A DNA stretch of 19,012 nt from Methanobacteriaceae archaeon. Its GTDB lineage: Archaea > Methanobacteriota > Methanobacteria > Methanobacteriales > Methanobacteriaceae. The stretch spans positions 1-19,012 of the forward strand of contig WOYJ01000010.1 in the NCBI GenBank assembly GCA_011620845.1. The letters are read 5' to 3'. Numbering within the stretch: position 1 is the first letter of the stretch; each line of letters starts with the position of its first letter. Below the pieces are notes generated by a model that was given only the letters and a program-made list of their open reading frames with translations, did no database searches and was not told where the DNA came from. This document shows, piece by piece, positions 1-5,589 of this stretch. Made by a program: the position numbers and the translations under genes.

Positions 1-53
1 AAGTTAAGGATTTACAACACTAACCATGTTAAAACTAATTTGAGGTCACCACC

Positions 54-1424
54 ATGATATTTGAAACAGTTAAATCTGCAGGTCTAGCCCATAAATCCTA
101 TTTTATAGGATCAGGCGGTGTAGCCGCTGTGATAGACCCCCGCAGAGATTGTGATGTATACCTGGAGATAGCTGAAAGGAATAATCTGAATATTAAATAC
201 ATCTTCGAAACCCACCGCAACGAAGACTACGTGATCGGTTCTGTTGAGCTTGAAGAGATAGCCGGCGCTGAAGTGTACCATGGAGAAGGTTTGGATTTCA
301 GTTATGGTAACTTTGTCCGGGAAGGAGATAAATTCCAACTTGGAACCATTGAGCTGGAGGTACTGGAGACGCCCGGCCACACCCGGGAGAGCATATCCAT
401 CACCGTTAAGGATAAAGCTGTTTCCGATGATGTTTACATGGTATTTGCTGGTGATGCCCTATTTGCCGGGGAAACCGGTAGGATTGATTTGTACGGTGAA
501 GACCAGAAAGAGAGTAATGCTTCACAGCTTTATGAGAGCATCCATGATAAAATTTTACCTTTAGGTGATCAGGTTATTATGTGCCCCGCCCATGGTGCCG
601 GTTCAGTATGCGGGGCGGATATACGGGAACAGGAACTCACCACCCTCGGGTATGAGAAGAAGACCAATGAAGCGCTGAGTTACAGTAAGGATGAGTTTGT
701 TGAGTATAAAATCAATGAAAAACTTTACACTCCCCCATACTTTGAGAAGATGGAAGAACTAAACCTGACAGGACCCCAATTACTCTGTAAACTCCCCGCG
801 TTGAAGGTGCTGGGGGTCAGCGACTTCAAAGCCGTGATGGAGGATGGTGCTCAGATCGTTGATGTGCGAAACCCCTCGAGCTTCGGCGGTGCGCACATCC
901 CTAACACGTTGAGCATATTTAAAAACGGAGTACCAGTCTTCACCGGCTGGATGCTGAACTACCAGAACCCCATAGTTATAGTAGATGAGGAAGGCCAAAG
1001 TATGGAAGAAGTAAGGGCATACCTGGTCCGATTAGGTTACGATTACATCTACGGCTACTTGGGACGTGGATTCTCATCCTGGTACCTCCACGCCGAACCA
1101 ATCAAAAAATTGGAACTCTGGTCCGTCCATAAACTAAAGGAAACCCAATTCGACCCCTCCATATTCATCCTAGACGTCCGGAAGGAAAGTGATTGGGAAA
1201 AAGGGTATGTTGAGGGAGCTCATCATATCTATTTAGGGCATGTGAAGGACCGGCTTGAAGAAATTCCTCGATACAGAAAAGTCGTGGTTTACTGTGACGC
1301 TGGTAATAAATCCACTATTGCAGCTAGCATTTTGAAAAAGAACGGATATGAGGATGTTGCCACTGTACTGGGGAGTATGAAGGCCTGGAAGGTTGCGGGG
1401 TATCCTGTTGTTGTGAGTGGGTGA
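54..1424 (+). CDS. MBL-fold hydrolase with two rhodanese domains (persulfide dioxygenase-like)
   Basis: A cytoplasmic 456-aa protein with an N-terminal metallo-beta-lactamase domain (about residues 1-240) followed by two rhodanese domains (about 250-345 and 355-455). This is the architecture of ETHE1/CstB-type sulfur enzymes that act on persulfides. The usual THxHxDH metal motif reads T53-H54-R-N56-E-D58-Y59, so two histidines are lost. H54, H109 (TPGH), D134 (GDALF) and H180 (PAHGAGS) remain. H54, H109 and D134 match the three ligands of the single iron in ETHE1, so a mono-iron site is plausible and a di-zinc site is not. The first rhodanese loop (VDEEGQS, 310-316) lacks the catalytic Cys; the second keeps it (C414 in YCDAGNKS). 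The ATG at 54 sits 5-6 nt after GAGGTCA. A sulfur-transfer or persulfide role is inferred; the substrate is unknown. Confidence 0.85.
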   Translation: MIFETVKSAGLAHKSYFIGSGGVAAVIDPRRDCDVYLEIAERNNLNIKYIFETHRNEDYVIGSVELEEIAGAEVYHGEGLDFSYGNFVREGDKFQLGTIELEVLETPGHTRESISITVKDKAVSDDVYMVFAGDALFAGETGRIDLYGEDQKESNASQLYESIHDKILPLGDQVIMCPAHGAGSVCGADIREQELTTLGYEKKTNEALSYSKDEFVEYKINEKLYTPPYFEKMEELNLTGPQLLCKLPALKVLGVSDFKAVMEDGAQIVDVRNPSSFGGAHIPNTLSIFKNGVPVFTGWMLNYQNPIVIVDEEGQSMEEVRAYLVRLGYDYIYGYLGRGFSSWYLHAEPIKKLELWSVHKLKETQFDPSIFILDVRKESDWEKGYVEGAHHIYLGHVKDRLEEIPRYRKVVVYCDAGNKSTIAASILKKNGYEDVATVLGSMKAWKVAGYPVVVSG

Positions 1425-1945
1425 AATTACAGGTTTTGATAGGTTAAATAAGAACTTAAGATTTGTTTCTTTAAAGACCCCCCTTTTTAGGTTTAAAAAA
1501 TTAAAATTTTAGGTGACTGTCCATTTTTAAGTTGGTCATGATTCTGGTATTAATTTTCAGCTAATTTTATATTATTTTACCGTAAAAATCTTTCATCAGG
1601 AATTATGGCCGCGTTGGGTCATTCACCAGACGAACCACCAGAAGCGCTACTGGAGGAAGAAAAATCCTACGTATAGAAACTGGTGGATGTAACCAATATA
1701 GTAGGTATAAAAAATAGTGAAAAAATCGATTAAATGTAAAAAAGAGATCTAGAGGTATTACGATAGATTTAAACCTTAAAGATATACCTCGGTTGATTGT
1801 TTCTATAATAATTGTTTTTATAGCCGGGGCATTAGGAACTATATTCACCCTCGTCTCAGATTCCCATTAAAGATTATCCTATAACATCTATCAAGTATGT
1901 CGGGGATGGGAGGTGTCATTTAGTTAGACCTCCCCTTAATTTTTT
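1425..1945. other. Gene-poor interval after the MBL-rhodanese gene
   Basis: This 521-base interval separates the MBL-rhodanese gene from the minus-strand gene at 1946. Apart from the gene remnant at 1605-1870, I see no intact gene. The first 150 bases are A/T-rich, with a C6-T5 tract at 1478-1488 that may help end transcription of the upstream gene. No convincing RNA gene or repeat was recognised. Confidence 0.5.
1605..1870 (+). pseudogene. Decayed small single-helix membrane protein gene
   Basis: From ATG 1605, after an AGGA at 1598-1601, the frame encodes an acidic, protein-like peptide (MAALGHSPDEPPEALLEEEK). It stops at TAG 1674, continues plausibly as KLVDVTNIVGIKNSEKID, then meets TAA at 1731 and 1737. 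In a shifted frame, codons 1757-1867 encode DLNLKDIPRLIVSIIIVFI followed by AGALGTIFTLVSDSH and a TAA at 1868-1870, a convincing membrane helix with a charged N-terminal flank. No ATG, GTG or TTG opens that second frame at a useful place. I read this as remains of a gene of about 85 codons with three stops and one frameshift. It could instead be coincidental coding-like sequence. A minus-strand reading frame across the same bases looks like a shadow. Confidence 0.4.
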
Positions 1946-2152
1946 TTATTCAATCAAAATACATTCCCAGGGCTGGGATTCAGTATCTATGGTGGCGAAT
2001 AATTCCTTTTCAACGTCCTTGAAGAGGTCTTCACAGGTGAATTCTAAATCAGCTGCCTTTGGAACGGAATACATCCTGCCCCTGGCACTTTTAACCACTA
2101 TTTCGCCCTCTCGGGTTATGCCTACTACCAATTGTTTTATTTCTTTTGCCAT
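1946..2152 (-). CDS. Small conserved-looking protein of unknown function (68 aa)
   Basis: A 68-aa acidic soluble protein I do not recognise. It starts MAKEIKQLVVGITREGEIVV and ends in a tryptophan-containing tail (SQPWECILIE). The alternating hydrophobic pattern in the first 30 residues suggests a small beta-rich fold; residues 34-52 look helical. No metal motif, signal peptide or membrane segment is visible. The ATG at 2152 is preceded by GGGAGAT at a good distance, and a TATA-like GCATATAAA lies on the minus strand near 2203-2211, so it has its own promoter. These initiation signals and the coherent composition make it a likely real gene. The plus-strand frame over the same bases lacks such signals. 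Confidence 0.65.
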   Translation of the reverse strand: MAKEIKQLVVGITREGEIVVKSARGRMYSVPKAADLEFTCEDLFKDVEKELFATIDTESQPWECILIE

Positions 2153-2465
2153 GAATATTATCTCCCAATTCTTTCTAGTTCTTCTATATGTAAATCTGTA
2201 AGTTTATATGCTTGCTTGGTAAACCCATTCAATTTAAAATTTAGGGATAATTTAAAGGTATGGTTCCAGTGCAGTTTTCGGTAAAATTTCTTTAAATATG
2301 AAAGTTCATAAAAAGTTCCCCTTCCTTTTTTTCTAAATTTTAGTCCTTAAACAGCGATTCTGACCTCATTATTAACTCTCATGTTAGTTCTTAATAACAA
2401 GTTATTTAAGGTCTCAAAACCATAAAAAGAGTGGTCACTAGGAATGTAGTGACTTAAAGAGGTAG
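2153..2465. other. Divergent intergenic region between the 68-aa gene and the AbrB-like gene
   Basis: This 313-base A/T-rich stretch lies between two divergent genes and contains no convincing coding frame. It holds the minus-strand TATA-like box near 2203-2211 and an inverted repeat AATAAC-AA-GTTATT at 2393-2406, which overlaps a TATA-like TTATTTAAG at about 2402-2410 facing the AbrB-like gene. The leader hairpins of that gene begin at 2434. The middle, about 2215-2390, shows nothing I can name. Confidence 0.5.
2203..2211 (-). promoter_or_regulatory. TATA-like box of the 68-aa gene
   Basis: Read on the minus strand the site is GCATATAAA, close to the archaeal TATA consensus. It lies about 50 bases upstream of the ATG at 2152, leaving room for a short leader that contains the GGGAGAT ribosome binding site. 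Confidence 0.4.
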
Positions 2466-2506
2466 TTGAAGAAGTGGTCCAATGACCAGAACCACGGAGG
2501 TGGTTC
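2434..2506 (+). promoter_or_regulatory. Structured leader with three consecutive inverted repeats
   Basis: Three inverted repeats follow one another just before and across the start of the AbrB-like gene. The first is GTCACTA (2434-2440) with TAGTGAC (2447-2453), loop GGAATG. The second is TGGTC (2475-2479) with GACCA (2484-2488), loop CAAT. The third is GAACCAC (2489-2495) with GTGGTTC (2500-2506), loop GGAG. The third hairpin contains the best ribosome binding site of the region, GGAGGTG (2496-2502). GTGGTC at 2474-2479 could compete for the ACCAC arm, giving alternative structures. The elements could be operators, or an RNA switch controlling translation; which is inference. Confidence 0.45.
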
Positions 2507-2657
2507 AATTAAGAGTAAGAAAAGACTCGTATATTGCAACCAAAGGTTCCGTGTTACTTTACCCGTTAACTGGGTTGATAGAGTAGGAATAAAGCACGGT
2601 GACTACGTACACTTGCAGATAAATGGAAACAGGTTAATAGTTAAAAAAAGCGACTGA
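2466..2657 (+). CDS. AbrB/SpoVT-like swapped-hairpin DNA-binding mini-protein
   Basis: A 63-aa basic protein whose core (about residues 20-60) reads RFRVTLPVNWVDRVGIKHGD then YVHLQINGNRLIVKK. This is the V-TLP-…-GIK-GD-V-…-G-L-I pattern of AbrB/MazE swapped-hairpin DNA-binding domains, so a small dimeric regulator or antitoxin-like protein is likely. No toxin partner is next to it. The start is uncertain. The only conventional in-frame choice is TTG 2466, but the GAGGT before it ends just two bases away. An ATT at 2508 lies five bases after a near-perfect GGAGGTG and would give a 49-aa protein that still contains the whole domain. The gene is probably autoregulated given the inverted repeats in its leader, but that is inference. 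Confidence 0.65.
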   Translation: MKKWSNDQNHGGGSIKSKKRLVYCNQRFRVTLPVNWVDRVGIKHGDYVHLQINGNRLIVKKSD

Positions 2658-2717
2658 AAACCACTAAAAACTTCTTTAAACCAATTTTTTATTTTTGAAT
2701 TATATTAAAAACTAATT

Positions 2718-3398
2718 TTATATTCTAGTCAGCCTCTTCTGAATCTTCTCACTCTTCAATTCCTGTAAGGCATCCTTGGCTATCCATTTAGCACTTCGGG
2801 AGTCTAACTGGTTGATTTCTTCTGCAACCTCAATGGCTTTACTGTTTAAATCCAGGTTGCGCTTTCCGATCTGTCTTAGAGCCCAGTTAACCGCTTTTTT
2901 TACGAAGTTCCTCTCATCATTGGATTCCCTGATAATTAAAGAGAATAGTTCTTCGAACTTCTCATCGCCCGCCTTTTTATCATGCACTGCTAAGGTGGTA
3001 ATTAAGGTGAAGGCCGCTCTTTTAACGAACTCCTCATCCCGGGCGCTCCATTCTTCTATCTTCTGGTAGGCATAGGGTGTTTTCCGGAATAATTTCATAC
3101 AGCACTGGTCGCAAACGTCCCATGAGTTAAATTCAAGGGCCCATCTCTCCATCTGTTCCTCGGTTACCTCTTTGGGGTCGTCTACCATGCAGGCCAGGAT
3201 CCTGGTCTCGGTGTACCCGTGCTCCCAGAGCTCCTCTGCAAGTTGGTGGTTTTTACCTACCTCCCGGGTTATACTGGTTAGCTCGGGCATCCTCACCCCG
3301 TAGGCCTTATTTGACTTGATACCGAATCGGGCCATGCCTGCGATGTCTTCAGGGTTTTTGAGGGATTCCAGTTCCTCTATAATATCTTCAAAATCCAT
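2718..3398 (-). CDS. AlkD-type DNA alkylation repair protein
   Basis: A 226-aa all-helical protein of the AlkD/AlkC HEAT-like repeat DNA glycosylase family, which removes alkylated bases such as N3- and N7-methylpurines from DNA in the cytoplasm. Family hallmarks are the N-terminal GIKSNKAYGVRMPEL segment (residues 26-40), SWDVCDQCC (W93, D94, D97), the basic KRAAFTLI helix (R127) and ERNFVKKAVNWALRQIGKR (162-180, W172, R175). These match the aromatic and acidic residues that line the AlkD DNA-binding cleft. Length fits the family (about 220-240 aa). It is the last gene of a minus-strand run, 20 bases after the 112-aa gene. The ribosome binding site (AGAAGAT) is weak, suggesting coupling to the gene upstream. 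Family assignment is firm; exact base specificity is not visible. Confidence 0.85.
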   Translation of the reverse strand: MDFEDIIEELESLKNPEDIAGMARFGIKSNKAYGVRMPELTSITREVGKNHQLAEELWEHGYTETRILACMVDDPKEVTEEQMERWALEFNSWDVCDQCCMKLFRKTPYAYQKIEEWSARDEEFVKRAAFTLITTLAVHDKKAGDEKFEELFSLIIRESNDERNFVKKAVNWALRQIGKRNLDLNSKAIEVAEEINQLDSRSAKWIAKDALQELKSEKIQKRLTRI

Positions 3399-3418
3399 TT
3401 AAATCTTCTATTAATTTT

Positions 3419-3757
3419 TTAGTCTTCCAATCGGTTTATCTCATTCAGGTACAGGGTGAAGCTTTCGATGATGTCGTAGAGAAATTGGGTGCTTTCCTCC
3501 TTGGAAAGTGCGGGGATGCTGCGGTAGTTCATTCTCAAGGAAAAGTAGGTTTTATCCCCCACTACCCGTGCATCGGCGAAGTAGGCGTCGCCCCACTGGT
3601 GTTCGTCGATACTCCATGATTTCAGTTCTTCTATGATCTCTGGTAGTTTATCCCCGAATAAGGTCCTGGTGGTTAAGTACAGGAATTCAGAATCTTCAAA
3701 TGGCTTCTCCTTACTCAGTTGTTCTGTTCCTATGAGCTTCAACTCCACATCTGGCAT
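3419..3757 (-). CDS. Unknown soluble protein (112 aa)
   Basis: A 112-aa acidic protein that I cannot assign to a family. It has strand-rich segments (VELKLIG; YFADARVVGDKTYFSLRMNY) around a central helix (LPEIIEELKSWSIDEHQWGD) and a C-terminal amphipathic helix (QFLYDIIESFTLYLNEINRL). No catalytic motif, membrane segment or signal peptide is seen. The ATG at 3757 is well placed behind GGGAGTGAT, and the gene begins 11 bases after the stop of the membrane-protein gene upstream and 20 bases before the AlkD-like gene. It is therefore probably co-transcribed with them. Its function is unknown. Confidence 0.7.
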   Translation of the reverse strand: MPDVELKLIGTEQLSKEKPFEDSEFLYLTTRTLFGDKLPEIIEELKSWSIDEHQWGDAYFADARVVGDKTYFSLRMNYRSIPALSKEESTQFLYDIIESFTLYLNEINRLED

Positions 3758-3768
3758 GGTATCACTCC

Positions 3769-4161
3769 CTAATAAACACTGACATTTGCCACCATCTGGT
3801 CGAGGTAAAGCCCAAATCCAATGGTGATGGCAGGTATTATTACATATAAAGGTACTACTGTAACTGTATATTCAATCAGGCTGGTTTTACTTACCCCCAG
3901 GAAGATCAAAACCATATCCAGTACCAGAGTTATAATGAGCCATACTATGGCGATGATAATTCCTTCCCGGACAAAGTGGGAGGTGATATCCTTGAAGTAA
4001 ATATAGCTGAGCACTACTGCAGACCCGCCTATGGCCACCGATGCAGTGAAGTCGTAAAGCTGCACACTACCTGCATTTGATGCAAAATAAGTGACTATGG
4101 TTGGTATAAGCCAGACTATAAACCCGAAACCTATGATCTCTAAAATTTTCTTGAAATCCAT
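3769..4161 (-). CDS. Four-helix membrane protein, DUF5367-like, paralogue A
   Basis: A 130-aa integral membrane protein with four predicted helices, of the DUF5367-like type (unknown function). The start is placed at ATG 4161 rather than 4182 because GAGGGGA precedes it at normal distance, and because MDFKKILEIIGFGFIVWLIP then aligns with the start of its neighbour. Shared landmarks with paralogue B are GF-VWLIP in helix 1, Y-YFKDI / Y-YLKDL in the second segment, the (V/A)(R/K)EG(I/V)I motif, an (I/V)W-(V/I)IS/T…D helix, and Y-VIPAIT-G-G at the end. It lies 39 bases downstream of paralogue B. Two adjacent copies suggest a heteromeric complex or a recent duplication. Assignment to DUF5367 is from memory of the pattern. 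Confidence 0.75.
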   Translation of the reverse strand: MDFKKILEIIGFGFIVWLIPTIVTYFASNAGSVQLYDFTASVAIGGSAVVLSYIYFKDITSHFVREGIIIAIVWLIITLVLDMVLIFLGVSKTSLIEYTVTVVPLYVIIPAITIGFGLYLDQMVANVSVY

Positions 4162-4200
4162 GAATTTCCCCTCTAAATACAATATGGGGAGTGGGACATC

Positions 4201-4584
4201 TTAAAGATTTTGAGCCATGTAGCCCATTCCAGTGGTTATAACCGGGATCATCACATAGGTCAGGCCAATGTCCATTATGTAATCTGCAAAGCTCATCTGC
4301 ATAGGGCTTGCCGGTAAAAACAGGGCCAGGTCTATGATGATAGAAATTACAAACCACACCAAACCAGCTATTACCCCTTCTTTTGCGAAGTCTGCATCCA
4401 GATCCTTCAGATAATAGTAGGCAATGACTATTACCGTTACTGTAAGAATCAAGGGCATTATGGACTCAAATAAGGGCCTCATGGTCTCCTTAAAAGGGAA
4501 AACTACGAAGGATACTAGAAATGGGATTAACCAGACCAGGAACCCGAAGAGGACCAGTTTAAGGTTTTTGTTCACTTTTTCCAC
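4201..4584 (-). CDS. Four-helix membrane protein, DUF5367-like, paralogue B
   Basis: A 127-aa integral membrane protein homologous along its whole length to paralogue A next door. Helix 1 is LKLVLFGFLVWLIPFLVSF, helix 2 about 43-58 ends in YYYLKDLDADFAKEGV, helix 3 is around GLVWFVISIIIDLALFLP, and helix 4 is the YVMIPVITTGMGY segment. The conserved D/E and K/R at the ends of helices 2 and 3 are shared by the two copies. The ATG at 4584 follows GGGGAGGGGTGG. A terminator-like hairpin lies between this gene and the GyrI-like gene upstream, so transcription may start afresh at 4585-4620. Function is unknown; a small-molecule or stress-related membrane role would be a guess. Confidence 0.75.
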   Translation of the reverse strand: MEKVNKNLKLVLFGFLVWLIPFLVSFVVFPFKETMRPLFESIMPLILTVTVIVIAYYYLKDLDADFAKEGVIAGLVWFVISIIIDLALFLPASPMQMSFADYIMDIGLTYVMIPVITTGMGYMAQNL

Positions 4585-4623
4585 CCCTCCCCAATTTTAA
4601 TTCATTTTTTTTTATCCCCTAGC

Positions 4624-4654
4624 AAAAAATTAAGAAATCTGTTTATGATTTCTT
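4624..4654 (-). terminator. Hairpin plus T6 terminator at the end of the GyrI-like gene
   Basis: On the minus strand AAGAAATC (4654-4647) pairs perfectly with GATTTCTT (4639-4632) across a seven-base loop that contains the gene's TAA stop codon. It is followed by AA and a run of six T (4629-4624). This stem-loop plus T-tract would end transcription of the GyrI-like gene before the membrane paralogues. Confidence 0.6.
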
Positions 4655-5104
4655 CATCACCGGGAACCATTCCTCGGTTACCAGCTGGTTTTCCGGTGTT
4701 TCGTTAGGGTCGGAGAGGTAAGTTTCTGTGAGGGGGCCGATGATCTCGTAACCGTTCTTGTATGCGTATTCGGCCAGTGCTCCGATTGCAGTTCCACATT
4801 CACTGTATGGGCCTTTATATATGGTGGATAGTACCAGTTTTTCTGGTTCTGTTTTGATCTTCACCCAGCCTTCTTCTTCTGCTTCACCATCGAATGGTAT
4901 CCCAATTTCATACATAACCTCTTCAACCGGCACTTCCTGGGGGCTGTTGTAGAACACTCCAAATGGCGGGCCCATCATCTGCAGGCCCTTGGCCATTACG
5001 TATCCAACCACTTCCCCCATGAGAACAGGGATTTCCTCAAAGGAACCTTTATAACTTATGTAGGCTACCTGTCTTTCTCCTATTTTCTTCTCTACAATTT
5101 CCAT
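4643..5104 (-). CDS. GyrI-like small-molecule-binding protein
   Basis: A 153-aa cytoplasmic protein with the GyrI-like / AraC effector-binding (SHS2) fold. It contains two similar halves: residues 1-75 (KIGERQVAYISYKGSFEEIP … GLQMMGPPFGVFY) and 80-153 (PEKLVLSTIYKGPYSECGTA … GYEIIGPLTETYL … TEEWFPVMK). Each half has a strand, a YKG(S/P) turn, a helix and a GxxxxGP element. The glutamate in the final TEEWFPV strand is typical of the ligand pocket in stand-alone family members, which bind hydrophobic cations or drugs and in some cases hydrolyse small substrates. ATG 5104 follows a strong GAGGTGAAATAAAA. It sits between a PadR-type remnant and two small membrane proteins, consistent with a small-molecule sensing or tolerance locus. 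The ligand is unknown. Confidence 0.8.
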   Translation of the reverse strand: MEIVEKKIGERQVAYISYKGSFEEIPVLMGEVVGYVMAKGLQMMGPPFGVFYNSPQEVPVEEVMYEIGIPFDGEAEEEGWVKIKTEPEKLVLSTIYKGPYSECGTAIGALAEYAYKNGYEIIGPLTETYLSDPNETPENQLVTEEWFPVMKKS

Positions 5105-5131
5105 TTTTATTTCACCTCTTTATATAATCCC

Positions 5132-5203
5132 AAGGGTTTCTTTTCCCTTTTTTTTATTCAAAGGTTTCATATCCTTTTTTTATTTAAGGTTTTCTTCTTC
5201 CTT
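5132..5203. repeat. Three degenerate AAGG…CCTT hairpin repeats
   Basis: Three units of about 26-28 bases follow each other between the GyrI-like gene and the PadR remnant. Each is an A(A)GG(G) arm, a TTTC/TTTTC core, a (C)CCTT arm and a T-rich tail. The arms are AAGGG 5132-5136 with CCCTT 5145-5149; AAAGG 5160-5164 with CCTTT 5173-5177; and AAGG 5186-5189 with CCTT 5200-5203. The last unit runs through the 3' end of the PadR-like frame. They may be repeated terminator-like elements or a slipped-strand expansion. Confidence 0.45.
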
Positions 5204-5449
5204 GATTTTCTGGATGAACTGTTCCACCCATTCCATCTCTGTTTTAAGCCGGGCTAATGGTCTGCTAAAGAGTGCTACGATATGGTAAGGTGAATTTAAT
5301 GTTTCCTGAGTCTTTACTGAGCTTTCTAAGAACTTAATCCTGCCTTCAGCCGATTTCAAGTAGTTTTCCAGGCACTCCACTACTTCAGTGGGTTCCAGGT
5401 AGTTGAGATAGGCCAGGCCGAAGCAATAATGTGAAAATATCAACGACAA
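5180..5449 (-). pseudogene. C-terminal remnant of a PadR-family regulator
   Basis: The 89-aa frame resembles only the C-terminal helical dimerisation domain (Vir_act_alpha_C type) of PadR regulators: FGLAYLNYLEPTEVVECLEN, then a long helical stretch with SPYHIVALFSRPLARLKTEM and EWVEQFIQKIKEE. PadR proteins normally have a winged-helix DNA-binding domain of about 80-90 residues before this. Here the frame can be read back only about a dozen codons before a TAA, and the divergent acyltransferase starts 140 bases away, so there is no room for it. The only start is TTG 5449, without a clear ribosome binding site. I call it a 5'-truncated regulator. A stand-alone dimerisation module is the alternative. 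Confidence 0.45.
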
Positions 5450-5589
5450 AAAGAGTTTCTGAAATTTAAATAGTAAATGATATCTTTACCTTCTGCAAAT
5501 AGTTATATCCAATAAATTAACTACATGAACTCTTCTATAAAAGCTCATAATGGTTTTGATAGTGTTAATACTTGTGAGGTTTGATTTCT

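Noticed and set aside
1603..1848. Minus-strand 81-codon frame rich in Ile, Leu and Phe
   Set aside because: It lies opposite the plus-strand gene remnant, whose peptides look more natural, and it has no clear ribosome binding site. Its hydrophobic character follows from A/T-rich DNA.
4162..4182. Upstream ATG for membrane paralogue A
   Set aside because: The ATG at 4161 has GAGGGGA at the right distance and gives an N-terminus aligned with paralogue B; the upstream one does not.
4067..4357. Minus-strand 96-codon frame overlapping both membrane paralogues
   Set aside because: It spans the junction of two well-supported homologous genes in another frame, and its Cys/His-rich composition is typical of a shadow frame.
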